Shown piece by piece: positions 21,511 to 32,738 of a stretch of DNA of 64,000 nt. Origin of the DNA: Dactylonectria macrodidyma (Eukaryota > Ascomycota > Sordariomycetes > Hypocreales > Nectriaceae); contig JAGMUV010000006.1 in the NCBI GenBank assembly GCA_020744425.1, positions 1,736,001 to 1,800,000 on the forward strand, given 5' to 3'. The notes under the pieces were generated by a model. That model did no database searches, was not told the DNA's origin, and saw only the letters and a list, made by a program, of their open reading frames with translations. Position 1 is the first letter of the stretch. Every line of letters starts with the position of its first letter. Both the position numbers and the translations under genes were made by a program.

Positions 21511-24500
21511 TTTCAACAGTGATACTAAGAACTTTTGCTCGCAAGTGACCTCCCACAATCGTCCACGTCACCTTTCCCTTGGACCGGGGCTCATCTTTGC
21601 CTGACGGGCGAGCGTGTTTGGGGCGTGTGTGTAAACGGCTTGCAGCAGAAACGGATCCGTGGCAGTGCCTCTCCCTCATTGTCTGATCATCTTTTTTTTT
21701 GCTCAATGATGCTTCAACAATTTCCCTATTAGGCCAATAGCATCGAGTGAACCGAGATGCACCTCGAGTTCGAATTGGCCGGGGTACCGAGGCGACCACA
21801 CTCGCGAACTGGTTCGCAAAGTTGGAAAATTTTTTCATGCATAATGGAATAGCACAATCGATACCAAGGCCTTGGATTCTTTACCAAGAGCACTGTTAGT
21901 TCCTTCACAAACCGGTTGCCTCTACCCGAATGTGCAATCAGCCGTGCATGATGCAGAGCATTTGGCCATCAAGTGGTGCCCAATTTGGCATGCTATTTGG
22001 TCAAAACGCTATTTCGGTATCAGATAATAGTGCAGTAAGTCGTATAGAGACGAGAGAGAAAATTGGAAAGCATAATCCGCCTTGCATCCCTTCTTGATGC
22101 GGTTCCCCATAGTTGCCTTCTTTCATTACTTGACAGACGAGGCAGACCAGGATGCTTCCACCCATTGTGCTTATATGATCATTGTATAGGTACGTAAGCG
22201 CCTAGCTCCGTGTCTTGTCCACAATTCTATCTCTCAACGCCATTCGGTTGCCTTGTTTTCTTGCACACGTCACGGTTCCTGGTTCCTACATGTCGACTGC
22301 CTTGTCCCGGCATGATGGCTCAATCCTGACTTCCGCGTGTCATTTTCTTTTTGGTGTAGACTGTGTCCGCGGAATTTTTCTGGTTCATTTTCCCCGGTTG
22401 CTTTGTTCTATGAAGGTCAGGTGATTCAACTACCCAAGGGACGTGATGCGCAAGGATGGTGAGCGTGGGATGTGAAGCATCTAATTGTGATGGTCATTAA
22501 GGACTACGCAGTATAATATCGATTACCAAACCACGATAGCCTCGTTTGTCCCGTTGAAGCGGCGCAGACGGTGTAACGAAGCCGACAATTGAGGTGGGGA
22601 AGACGGTGAATAAAAAGACAAGCGAGGAGAGCGGGGTGATACACATGCAAAGTCTATTGGGAGGATCAAACCATTCTGTCAGTCACACATTAGTCTACTA
22701 AAAACATCTCGACCTGCAATCCATGCAACACGCCAAAGCGATGCCCAAGTACGATGATCTGGATGAAAATGTGAGTTTAGTCCACGACGGACAAGCGTCC
22801 TATGAAGACTCACCCATTAAGCTCCCTCGAGACGATAGTCCGCTTGGGTCATGTATTCATGCCGAAGGGGACTGGAGTTGGCTCTCGATAGCACCGAGAA
22901 GTTCATGCATGCGTTGCCTGCTGTCTCGCCGGGTCTGTGGCGGTGCAAACCCCGGAGGAGCACGGAGGTGAAGCTCGGGATGGCCTGGGGTTAGATAGTC
23001 GCCGGGCTGGATGTAGCGACCGATGCTGTACTGGCGATCTACAGGGACCGACACGAGGACAGGGTTGGGGTTGTCAGAGGCGGGGTTGCGAGGCTGGGCT
23101 TGGGAGTCCGCACCAAATTCAGCTCTGAAAGCGGGCGGACCATCACTGGATTAGTCTTCGACTTCTCCCACGATGCATTCAAATAGGGGATTTGTTTATT
23201 GTTTTAGCGATTTGGGCAAAGACGAACCCAGTGCACGGGGGTTAAGCGCATACTGGCCTGGTCCTCATCGCCAGAACAAGTAACGGGGGTGCTGGGGGAA
23301 TGTGGTGAGCTCGCACTCAGAAAGATTTATGGAGCGCACAGCGCAGGTGGAGGATCTCGCGTCCATGAAGCCGGCTTCATCAGAGTGCCGACCGTTGCGG
23401 ATTGCGATGAGGGGATTCGCGCCGGTGGAGAAGACACGAGTTTGGTGGAGAACGGCGGGTGGAGGACGAGGGACGCTTGCGGCTGAAAACCAAGATCGCT
23501 AATCTAGTAGGGCTGTTAGCGGATGAGTTCCCTGGAACAGTGCGCTGTAGGGTCCGTCCTCTGAGCTTGGAGGGACAACCAACTAAAGCAGAACCACAGC
23601 ATCGGGAATTGCATCAGTGGGGTGGCCGCGCCAGACCCGACTGGATCGCCTTACATTGAGCTCCTGCACCAACGACACCACCTCGGGGCAAGATAGACGA
23701 CGGGATAGCCGACCCTGGGAAACCAGGCACAACAGCTGCGAGTTGATTTCGACTTCGATTGCAATGGTGAAACAGCAGAACGCAGATCGAGGATGCAAAT
23801 GTGGGAACCAAGCAGGTTTTTATGTGCGATATGCCATCTTGTTGCCCCCCCCCCTCCCCGCCGTTGACAAGGGTTAAGAGAGAACGTCGCCCCCCAAGAG
23901 CGGCAACGCATCGGTAACCGCTGAATCTCGGAGAGACAGCTGAATGGATCGAGGCAAACCGGGCCAACCTTTTTCACACGGTAAATTTAGGAGACATGAC
24001 GACAGTCAGTGGGGCTCCGAGGGTGTCTCGACTTTGGACTGACAGCCATCGCCGATGACCTCAAAAGGCTGGCTGGGTGCCATGCGCATGGCAGTGCTCC
24101 ACCGCGGTGGCGTCAACCCTCAAGTTCAATCTCTCTTTACGGGGCCGTGGCCATGGAGTGTGGTTCGCGGCTCAAATGCCCTGCTCGCCGAAGAACGGAT
24201 CCCAGCCGTTTTACTCTCATAACCTAGTCCACGAGGTAGTTCAGCTGCCTTTCTGAACCCTTGTCGGCGCGAGGCAACTCGGGCCACTTCACCACGCTCA
24301 CCGCGAGGCAGACCATTGAGCGCTTTTGGAGACATGTCGATCACTTGGGGCGAATGCCGATCAACGTACGCATTTTAGTGAGGTTGAGCGAGATGATTGA
24401 GTTGAGCTATTTTATCTCGCGGGTGGGATGGGGAGTAGTGTGACGAAGAGGCAACCGAGCTTCAGCAGCTCAACAGCTCACGGCTCATAGCTCACAGCTT

Positions 24501-26417
24501 ACACCAGATAATGTAATCAGGCAAATTCTCGTCTCACTGATGAGTTCGACGACTGATACCTATCATGACGATGATTCAGGAGGCAACCCACGATAAACCG
24601 GAATGCGAAAGATTTCCTGCCAAAGAAAGCTATCGCAACGTGGTTGCGGACCTAGGGGACCCTCCTGGCTGGGGAAAGCATCCCTGAAAGCTTTATCGAT
24701 TACGCGCCCCACATGATGTCATAAGGGTCCATCCCTCCCCCACCTCCTCCCTCCTCCGTGCATTTGAAATGGGGTTGTCAGCGAAAGACCCGTTCTAGGC
24801 CTCGACGCGACCACGACATGACACCATTTTGCAAACGCGGCTTGTCGTTGTTCTTCCTGTTTGGATTCTTACATATCAGAGAATAGGCCAAATGACGTCT
24901 CCCGGACCACCAACGGGTCCTAGTGTTCATGCAAACAATCTTTGTTGCCTCTTGTCTCCTATCCCGTACGCCCCCCTTGAACTCCCCTCTTTCGGGGGCG
25001 GGGGGCGCTTTTAGCTTTTAGCCTCTGGAGGCACAACTCCATTCGCCCCGAAGACCGATACCAACAAGCGGAGCTGCCACGAGCCCAGATGGGATTTGCA
25101 AAAATGTGTCTCGGAGGGGGATAAAGGTCTAGGACTATTGGACCACCCGCACCCGGTAGGTGGGATTATACGGGCACGTGGAGCGAGGACGTCAGAATCG
25201 ACTCATGATCATCATCGCTGTTAGTTGCCTGAAGGAAAAGGCGAGCCAGATATTGACGATGGCATCATGGCATTGGCATTGACCAACTCTAGCTGCCTTT
25301 TCATCTCTGGAGAAGTCTCGGAGACCCTCTCCATCTAGGCTGCGGTACGGGTACGGGACGGACAACGTAGCATGGGAAACCTGGGCTTGTCCCATTGCCA
25401 GCCGAATGACAGTGATGGCGGCGGCGTCTCGTGCTCAGCCCTGCCAGGCGTGACGGAAGCTGGAGTGAGGGTGACGGGTTCTGATGCCATCGCGGTATAG
25501 AACACAAGGTTTGGCCCAAGCGCCAATGATAGATAGCGCAATTCAGAGACAACTCACAGTGGCGACCTATCTCGAGAAGACGGAATATTCCGATTGGATT
25601 TCAGGCGCGTGCATTTGCAGTTCGGGATCTCGATTGCTTGATTGCTGTGGCAGGCAAGGCTCCCTGGAGCTGGACGCTAATAAACAGCTGCGCCATCGAA
25701 GCTTAGTTGTCAGTCAGCCCCGTAGGCTGACATCGACGTCAGGCTTGACGAGCTAGGGCGGTGTGTTAAGTTCATTTTGCCGTCGCACAAAAGCCACACT
25801 TTTCTGCCGTAATCTCATGCTGTGCACGAAACTCATTTCCCCAATACTACCGTGTCACGTACCCGTAGTTTGGGATGGTTTCCGGCTCTATCCAAAGAGG
25901 TATTGCGTGAACTGAGCGCCAATCGGGTGGAGAGCCAGCCCGAGCGCAAGGCAGCAACACCTGAAGGCAGGGATGGTCTAGATGAAAGGGACAGGAGCTA
26001 TTGCTTCGCTGCACCTGGCGCACAACCGCCGGTATTTCACCTGAAATTTACCGAGGCCAGTAGAATAGAAGCCACTGAAATTAGCTAGGTGCACTGAATA
26101 CCGGGCAGCCACGGCTAGCTCTGCACGGTTGGACAGCGTTGGAGTTTCGCTAAATAGCGGCGTGACTGAACCGTGAATTTAGTAGGTGGTGCCTGCCCGT
26201 CGGCCTCAGGTACCCCACCTCAGCTGCCTGAACTTGTCCTCGTGATGCGGCTCTCCTTCTCAACTTTTTTCTTTATCACGACCTCACCACCGCCAAGACT
26301 CTAAATCCTCACACTCTTTTCTCCCTGAGTCTCGGGTCTCAGGTTTGTCCCCGGTCTTTTCTTTGCCTGCGTCCTGGTCCCGAGCTGCCAGTTCGCCTTA
26401 GACACGGCATATCAAAC

Positions 26418-27821
26418 ATGGACCGCTTCGACCCGACTGTCGTCGATGCTCAGTCGGCCACCATGCCCAAGCTCTTCGCTCCCATCACGGAGCTCGACAT
26501 TCGTTTGAAACCGAAAATGGAACCAGGAATCAAGTTTGAAATCCCGACCGACTGCCGCGACTTCTCGCCCTTTGCCCGCCTGCCTGCGGAGATCCGCCAT
26601 CAGATTTGGGAATCCACCCTCTCAACACCTGGCATGCACTTCCTCAAGATACAGTCTGCGGAATCCAGCGGAAGGTGGTGGACCAGGAACATGGAACCTC
26701 CTCATGCGAGCCCCGACGACAGCTCCGACGAGGATAAGGAAGACGACGAGATTGCCCTCGAGGTCAAGCGTGAGGTACGCCCAACCGGATCCCACCGCGC
26801 GGACCTGGTGCCCTTGTATCCGAGCCCGGAAGCCGACATTTCATACTACACGACTCTGAACCAGGAGATCACCAAACTGTCCGTTACCTGCAACGAAGCG
26901 GCGAATGTTGTCAAGCGCATGATGGCTCGACCAACCACTCTCAAGCTGGGTGGGGGCCGAATGATCAGTCTTGATATCTCCTCGGACATTGTCTCTCTGG
27001 AGTACGTTCCTCAGGATGTTTTCGAAGACGGCTTTCGTTTCACCAAGGAAATACAGTGCGCGGGACTTGAGAGGATCCGCAAAGTTGCCGTTCGCTACTG
27101 TCACAAGTGGCACGAACAGCATTCGCCTACGCGTTGTTCTGTCTGCGGACAGATCCACAACACTCCCGATAGAATCGCCTACCCGAACCACTTGTACCAG
27201 TTCCTCGCACGGTACTTGCCCAATCTCGAGCAATTTTACTTTGTCGACTACCTCATTCTGCGTAAGTCTACGAGCGGACATGAAGAAACAGCCGCATGTG
27301 CAGGACCATCGGCCACAACAGAGAACAAGGGTTTGTGATAGATACCCTCCATGATTCCCGTGAAATCAAGCTAACTTGAAGATTCAGACAAGGGATCGCA
27401 AGTTAAGTTCGAGGGTGGAAATAGGACCTACTTTGAAGTGGACAACCAAGACTGGACCGTCAAATCCAAGGTTTTCGAAACATTGTCGTGGCTTCAGGAT
27501 CGATACGTCAAGTACTCGACTACAAGCAGCATGAGCCTTCAGAAGCGGCCTGAAGAAGTCAAGTTTGGAGTTTTAGCATGCGAGTGGACTGTTGGACGTC
27601 GTGCAGAGATGAAGAAGGCGCCGACCACGCCAATCAAGAAGGGTCGCAACAAGCGGGCCTTTTGCGAAGAACATCCTACCTGGAGAAGTCGACGTTCTCC
27701 TCAAATTGCACCCGCTCTTGCGGCGGAACATCCTCCTGCCGAGATGAGGGCTAACTTTCCGTTTGTGTTTGGCGTTTCAGGAGGGAATGAGTTTGAGTTT
27801 ACCTTTACGGCGAACCTGTAA
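26418..27821 (+). CDS. 2EXR-domain protein
   Basis: Exons 26418-27261 and 27388-27821 give 425 residues. The 126-bp intron has donor GTAAGT, branch CTAAC and acceptor TTCAG, phase 1. Residues about 47-70, FSPFARLPAEIRHQIWESTL, are the signature of the fungal 2EXR family, an F-box-like module frequent in large paralogous families of Pezizomycotina. An acidic stretch (SSDEDKEDDE) lies at about 100. A CSVCGQ pair with HKWHEQH before it could bind metal. The C-terminal part is basic and has no known domain. Function is unknown; a role as a substrate-recognition or scaffold protein is only inferred from F-box resemblance. Confidence 0.85.
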
Positions 27822-28302
27822 TGGATTCAGGTTGCGTTCTGGATTTTCCGTGCGGAGTTTGGGAATGGGTTGGGGAGCTTGTACAACACGCTACGATGCA
27901 ACGGCCTAGCAGAATTTCTTTGGTAAGGGTAATACGGTTTGGTGAAATTGCCGTTGATGAGTTTTAGAATGCTTTGGAGTAGAGTTATCCTTCAACGCCA
28001 TAAATTGACTCGGCGTCCGCTTATACACTTGGTTCTTGTTCCGCCGAGTCTTGGATATGTGATTCTTAACAGCGCCTCATACCTCATTTACAGTTTTTCA
28101 TTACATAGGTGCTTCTAGATATGGTTTTACGCTTGGAGTCCGGTTCACCATCGATGCGGCTTGCTTGCCCCTGAAACCCATGACTGAAGATCAGACGACA
28201 GTCAGCGGCTATCTAGGGCCATTGCATCAGCCTCTGTTTCCGCGGGAACTTTGAATGATGGAGCAAGAGAGCCCCGTGACCAAGTCGCATAGCAGCTATA
28301 GA
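27822..28302. other. convergent intergenic region
   Basis: 3' space between the 2EXR gene (+) and the Zn2Cys6 regulator (-). Nothing notable is visible. Confidence 0.5.
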
Positions 28303-29535
28303 TCATGAGTCAAGTCCCAACATGGAAAGCTCGACAAAGATTTCCTTGGTCTTCCTCGTCTTCTCCAACAGCTTCGCTGGGCGCGTGGTCCAGGCACCCT
28401 CGACAGAACCCAGCTCTGCATTCAGCAGGTTCCGATATCGCTCGTGACGCAACAATCCCGTCCAGGCGCTGCGACCAGACCACGGGCTCGGAAGGCCAAG
28501 GACAAGGTTCACCTGGGCGATGGCGTGCGTGAGCAGCTCGCAGAAGAGAATGAACTGGGTCGAGACGTGGATGACGGGCACGTCGGCGTAGGACATGGGG
28601 GCGCCGACGACGACTTCTTCCACCGGGTTGTTGACGGAGTCGTAGACGATCTTAAGGGCCGTCTCGATGTGTTTGATAAGCTGGACGTAGCATGATATGA
28701 CGAGGAGTAGGGTTGGGGCGTCGTGCGTTGCGGAGAGGGGCGAGTCATCACCAGGCGAGGCTCTGGTGGATGAGACCCCGGTTGGTGAAGGGGTTCCTGA
28801 CCCGATGATGGACGGATCTAGAGCCAGTGTAAAGGGGTTTGGAGAAGGAGGATTGGCCTGTGCCGGTGTGATGCGGGTGCCGAGCTGCCGGTGGAGGGCC
28901 TTGATAATGTCTAGGAACTGCTGGACATGCGTCATGAGCATCTGGGCATTTTTGTAGCCGTTCATGCCGTCGATGCCGTCGTGGGTCGCGCAGATGAAGA
29001 AGGAGAAAGTCGGCTGCACCTTGTACCGCTCAATGTACTCCAGCCCTTTACGGACATCGACATTGAGCCGCGACAGCGTCTCGAAGTCGCTGATGGACGG
29101 CAGCACGACCTGGCACGAGGAAAGCTCCGGCACTGGTAGCGGCAGCTCCACGTCTTGGATCCGGGGCCACGACTCCAGCGGCATCGTCTCGGGGCATCCG
29201 AGACCAAATTGGGCGTTGAAGGCAACGGCCCAATCACTGCTCGGTGCCGTTCCGTCGTCGTCCGGCAACGAGTCGAGGAACGGCATCTCGTCGGCGCTAG
29301 GGCCTGGGCCGGAGGCTTTCACCCGCGCCGTGTCCCTCTTGGTCGGCCGCCCGATGCGCCGCTGCGAGCCGGACTCGCACGACAAGCCGAGCCGGCTACA
29401 TCGCGCGCATGATGACGATGGCGGTGATGAAGTCGTAGCAGCGGCCAGTCGCACACAGCGCAGTTTCTGGCGCCGGCAGCGCTGGCACGCCGACCGGACT
29501 TGGTTGGGGTGCGGCACGGGGGATGGGGAGTGCAT
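28303..29535 (-). CDS. Zn2Cys6 transcription factor, AflR-like pathway regulator
   Basis: A single-exon gene of 410 residues starting at the ATG at 29535. The frame is open further upstream but contains no better ATG context. The binuclear zinc cluster is C17-x2-C20-x6-C27-x15-C43-x2-C46-x6-C53, with the basic stretch RRQKLR. A GRPTKR segment at 62-67 directly after the cluster resembles an AT-hook/basic extension. This pattern, and the lack of a full fungal-specific middle-homology domain, is typical of AflR-type regulators of secondary-metabolite or efflux genes. The C-terminal half contains a helical region (ISCYVQLIKHIETALKIVYD) like AflR-family activation domains. It lies head-to-tail with the MFS exporter and the hydrolase fusion, so it may control them. 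Nuclear location is expected. Confidence 0.88.
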   Translation of the reverse strand: MHSPSPVPHPNQVRSACQRCRRQKLRCVRLAAATTSSPPSSSCARCSRLGLSCESGSQRRIGRPTKRDTARVKASGPGPSADEMPFLDSLPDDDGTAPSSDWAVAFNAQFGLGCPETMPLESWPRIQDVELPLPVPELSSCQVVLPSISDFETLSRLNVDVRKGLEYIERYKVQPTFSFFICATHDGIDGMNGYKNAQMLMTHVQQFLDIIKALHRQLGTRITPAQANPPSPNPFTLALDPSIIGSGTPSPTGVSSTRASPGDDSPLSATHDAPTLLLVISCYVQLIKHIETALKIVYDSVNNPVEEVVVGAPMSYADVPVIHVSTQFILFCELLTHAIAQVNLVLGLPSPWSGRSAWTGLLRHERYRNLLNAELGSVEGAWTTRPAKLLEKTRKTKEIFVELSMLGLDS

Positions 29536-29883
29536 TTGTTTATTTGGAGATTTTACTACGAGGGAAGACAGAATAATTGCGAGAGAGTGAGGTTGCTCCG
29601 GGCAGGTTGCGCAGTTGCTGATGCCTCCGCGATGGATGATGATGAGACGGTCTGACCGTGCTGGGGGTGAGGTGGGGCCGGACACGTTCGGAGGCTTTTG
29701 TGGGGCCTTCGGAGGCTTCTCTGAGGGCCGACTTGCTGGTGGTTGTTGCACCAGAATCTTAGGATTGCAATCCATGTACTAGTATTAACGGATTGAATTA
29801 GGAGATTTATGCTTCCAAAATGCGACCAATCTAGAATATGTACAGTTCCAATTCTATGCAGAGCCCAAGATGAAGACAACCAC
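29536..29883. other. spacer between regulator and exporter
   Basis: 348 bp holding the regulator promoter and the exporter 3' end. No clear TATA box or palindrome was found. Confidence 0.45.
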
Positions 29884-31763
29884 TTACACCTCCTCCTTGG
29901 CCTTGTCGTCGTCGTCCTTCTTCTTCTTCTTCTTCTCCTCCAGCCCGTACTGCGTATCGAGTTCCTTTCTCAGTGGAATATCCTTTTCGAAGATGCCCAG
30001 GAGAAACGCCGCGCCGCCAAAGGCCGCCGAGATGGCGTACACCCTGCGCAACGCGAGCATGAAGACGTGGCGGATCTGGTCCCTCGCCGGCTGCTCGAAC
30101 TGCAGCACGAAGGCCCTCGTCGCACTGGCGTAGGCATCGCCAGAGGAGAGGTGCTCTCGCGCCAGGGGGTTGTCGATCTGGTGCGCGTATCGCTTCGTGT
30201 ACGTGTTGAAGATTGTGCCCGCGACGGCGACGCCCCAGACCATGCCGAAGGTGCGCACAAAGGACCACGTACCCGTAGCCGCGGCCTGGTCAATTTCCTC
30301 GGTAGAGGCTTGGAATGCCGGGAGGAGTGTGCTGAGCAGGAAGCCGGAGCCGATGGCCGGGAGGATCTGGATCAGGATCCAGGCAACGTCCGGGCTGTCT
30401 TCCTTGAGTAAGGCGAGCATCCCGCCGCCCAGACTGAGCAGGAAGAACCCCGTCATGTGCAATAGCTTGTACTTGCCCCATTTCGAGAGCATGAGTGACG
30501 ACACGGCGGCGCCGGGGATGGCGATGAGGGCCACAGGGAGCATCTGAACGCCGGACCGCGACGGTGTAGACAGCATGACGCCCTGAAAGTACAGCGGGAG
30601 AAAGTAGTAGCACCACATGATGAGCACCGAGTTGAGGAATGTCTGGAAGTAGATGATGCGCGCGGTGCGGTGGGGGAAGAGCCGGACCGGCATGACGGGC
30701 TCGACGGGGATGCTGGAGCCCTCATAGACGACGAACCCAGCGAGGCCGGCGACTCCGAGAAACAGCGGGACCAGAATCCGGGCGTCGGACCACGGATACA
30801 CGGGACCGGCCCACGTCAGCGCGATGAGGATGGAGACGCTCGCGGCGAAGAGGATGGCGTTGCCGCCGTAGTCGATGCGGCGTAGCTTGGCCATGGTAGA
30901 CTCTTCGCGGTCCCATTGGAGGTTGAGGAACATGTAGGCGATGACCATGCCTAGGCCTCCAAGCGGGAGGTTGAGCCAGAAGATCTGTGTCAACCGTTAG
31001 CATATGAAGCTATTCTACTTTGTTGCGAGGTCTTCAGCCGGGCCTTACCCATCTCCACGTCGTCTTCTCCACAATGACGCCCCCTATAAACGGCCCAACC
31101 GCAAAACCAACAGTAGCGACGACGAGCAGGATGGCAATGTAGTTGCCCCTGTACCGTAGCGGGACGAGGTCTGAGACAATGACATCGCCGGCCACGGCAA
31201 CACCGCCGGCCCCGATGCCCTGGATAGCCCGGCCCGCGATGAGCATGGCCGCGCTGTTGGAGCCACCACAAATACCGCTCCCCAGCGTATAGGTTCCGAA
31301 GATGAAGACCATGACGTGTCGTCGCCCAAAGAGATTACAGAGTTGGCCGAACAGAGGCTGCAGGCATGCGCTATGGAGGCTGGGTTAGAGGATATACTTG
31401 ACCGAAAAGGGGGGTGGGGAGAGGGTGTTGAGCTCACCTTGTTAAGAAATATACATTAGTGATCCAAATATAGTCGCTTCCGATCTTCAAGTCGCCGACA
31501 ATAGTAGGGAGCGACGTGATGACGACGGTAGACTCGAGGGAGGAGAGCAGCGTCGAGATGACGAGCGTGAGCATAATCATCCAGAAGCGCCAGTCTCTAT
31601 TGAACGCGGGAGTCTTTTTTTGCTCCGTCGACGGACTGTCCGTTTCGTTTTCCTCTATATTCTCTCTTAAAGGACCGTCAGAGACGACGACGGGGGTGGG
31701 ATTGATGGTCCCCAGCATCTCCTTGTAAGCCGGAGAGCTGCCATCCTGCTGCGTTACGGTCAT
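29884..31763 (-). CDS. MFS multidrug/toxin exporter (DHA2-like, 14-TM type)
   Basis: Three minus-strand exons, 31763-31438, 31370-31049 and 30984-29884, give 582 residues. Introns are 67 bp (GTGAGC, CTAAC, CATAG) and 64 bp (GTAAGG, CTAAC, CACAG). The start is the first ATG (MTVTQQDGSS). After a Thr/Glu-rich cytosolic N-tail the first membrane segment is MIMLTLVISTLLSSLESTVV. DHA2 signatures follow: RAIQGIGAGGVAVAGDVIVS, DLVPLRYRG and FGQLCNLFGRR. A hydrophobic C-terminal half contains the PxxxGxxxxG-like QILPAIGSGFLLSTLLPAFQ. The C-tail ends in a Lys run followed by Asp. The family exports drugs or self-made metabolites by proton antiport at the plasma membrane or vacuole. Adjacent regulator and enzyme genes suggest export of the product of this locus. 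Confidence 0.92.
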
Positions 31764-32228
31764 TGGCGAGACGATGTCAAAGATGGATTCAAATAGTGTG
31801 TCAAATTGAAGCAAAGCAGAACATGTCCCATTTTCGAGTTTAGCCGTGAGGATGCGAAGAGATTATAACAGATCGAGAAATCGGAACAAGGATCTGACGG
31901 TGACGGCCTCATTAGGTAGGGCCTGCTGACGACTCGGAAGCTTTTCTGCGGGTGCGTCAGCCAGGTGCCTTGAGGGCCTTTAGCCGCGCGGAGGATTTCT
32001 CGACCACAGGGGGTGAATGGGTTCCATTGCCCTTATTTTCTGACCCTATTCCTTGTGTGTTGGCTTTATTGAAGGGGTTTAGTTGCTGGATGGAATAAGA
32101 GGCCAAAAGAGTTAGACTTGGCAACCTGTGGGGCAAATCCGAATGCCATCACGCGACGGTCAGCACAACTTCACAGGGATTGGTTTTTTTTTATCTTCCG
32201 ACATAGAACAGAACCCACCGAAAGATCG

Positions 32229-32249
32229 TCGATGGTCGGATTCAGGCCG
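32229..32249. promoter_or_regulatory. possible Zn2Cys6 regulator site
   Basis: TCG-ATGGT-CGG at 32229-32239 fits the AflR-type consensus TCGN5CGR. It overlaps an inverted CGG/CCG pair with a 7-bp spacer. It lies about 470 bp upstream of the exporter start. One match could be chance. Confidence 0.2.
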
Positions 32250-32471
32250 GATTCGCGGCGCAACGAATTGCCCCGCTGGTGGATTGCTGGGGTGGCATTC
32301 GGAGAGAAATTCCACCAACTCCACTGGCTTTTAGGTAATGACCATGATGCACCACAATACGGAGCAAAAAACCATAAGATGTTGGCTGAAGCGGGGACTT
32401 GTGAGTTATATTGGCTGCGGGGGAAGTTTGCAGCAGCTCGTATGTCGACCACTTCCTGAGCCATTTCCCTA

Positions 32472-32528
32472 GGATTGGTTGAGGAACGAGAAACCACCCA
32501 GTCCCTCATCTCGTTCCTCAACCAATCC
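32472..32528. repeat. perfect 20-bp inverted repeat with 17-nt loop
   Basis: The left arm, 32472-32491, and the right arm, 32509-32528, are exact reverse complements over 20 bases. The spacer is 17 bases. It is intergenic, about 210 bp downstream of the hydrolase stop and 709 bp upstream of the exporter ATG. If transcribed it would form a very stable hairpin. Confidence 0.95.
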
Positions 32529-32738
32529 AGTCAAGACTCAAGTGGGCTCATGCTCTTTCTTGCTCACATCCCCAGAGTATATGGCAATTTGTACGATGTT
32601 GCAAGTATGAAACTTGTCACATGACGATAACTCCAGGCGGTGCTAGAAACCATGTACGATCGTTTTCCTCATGGGGGTATTCACGGCTCATACACCGCAT
32701 CATATTGACATGTTTGTTTTAACTTCTATTGGCAAAAC

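Larger units (their letters stand above)
20425..26417. other. 6-kb gene-poor region
   Basis: Many short frames but none with recognisable domains or plausible multi-exon continuity. Structure seen: a 9-bp tandem repeat at 21460-21510, a poly-C stretch near 23844-23854 and a short run of GCTCA-type repeats near 24465-24500. The last 200 bases are a CT-rich promoter/leader for the 2EXR gene. Confidence 0.45.
31764..32738. other. exporter upstream region
   Basis: Holds the exporter promoter and the 3' end of the hydrolase gene. It contains a perfect 20-bp inverted repeat at 32472-32528 and, at 32229-32239, TCG-N5-CGG, which fits the AflR site consensus TCGN5CGR. CGG-N7-CCG overlaps it at 32237-32249. 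Confidence 0.5.
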
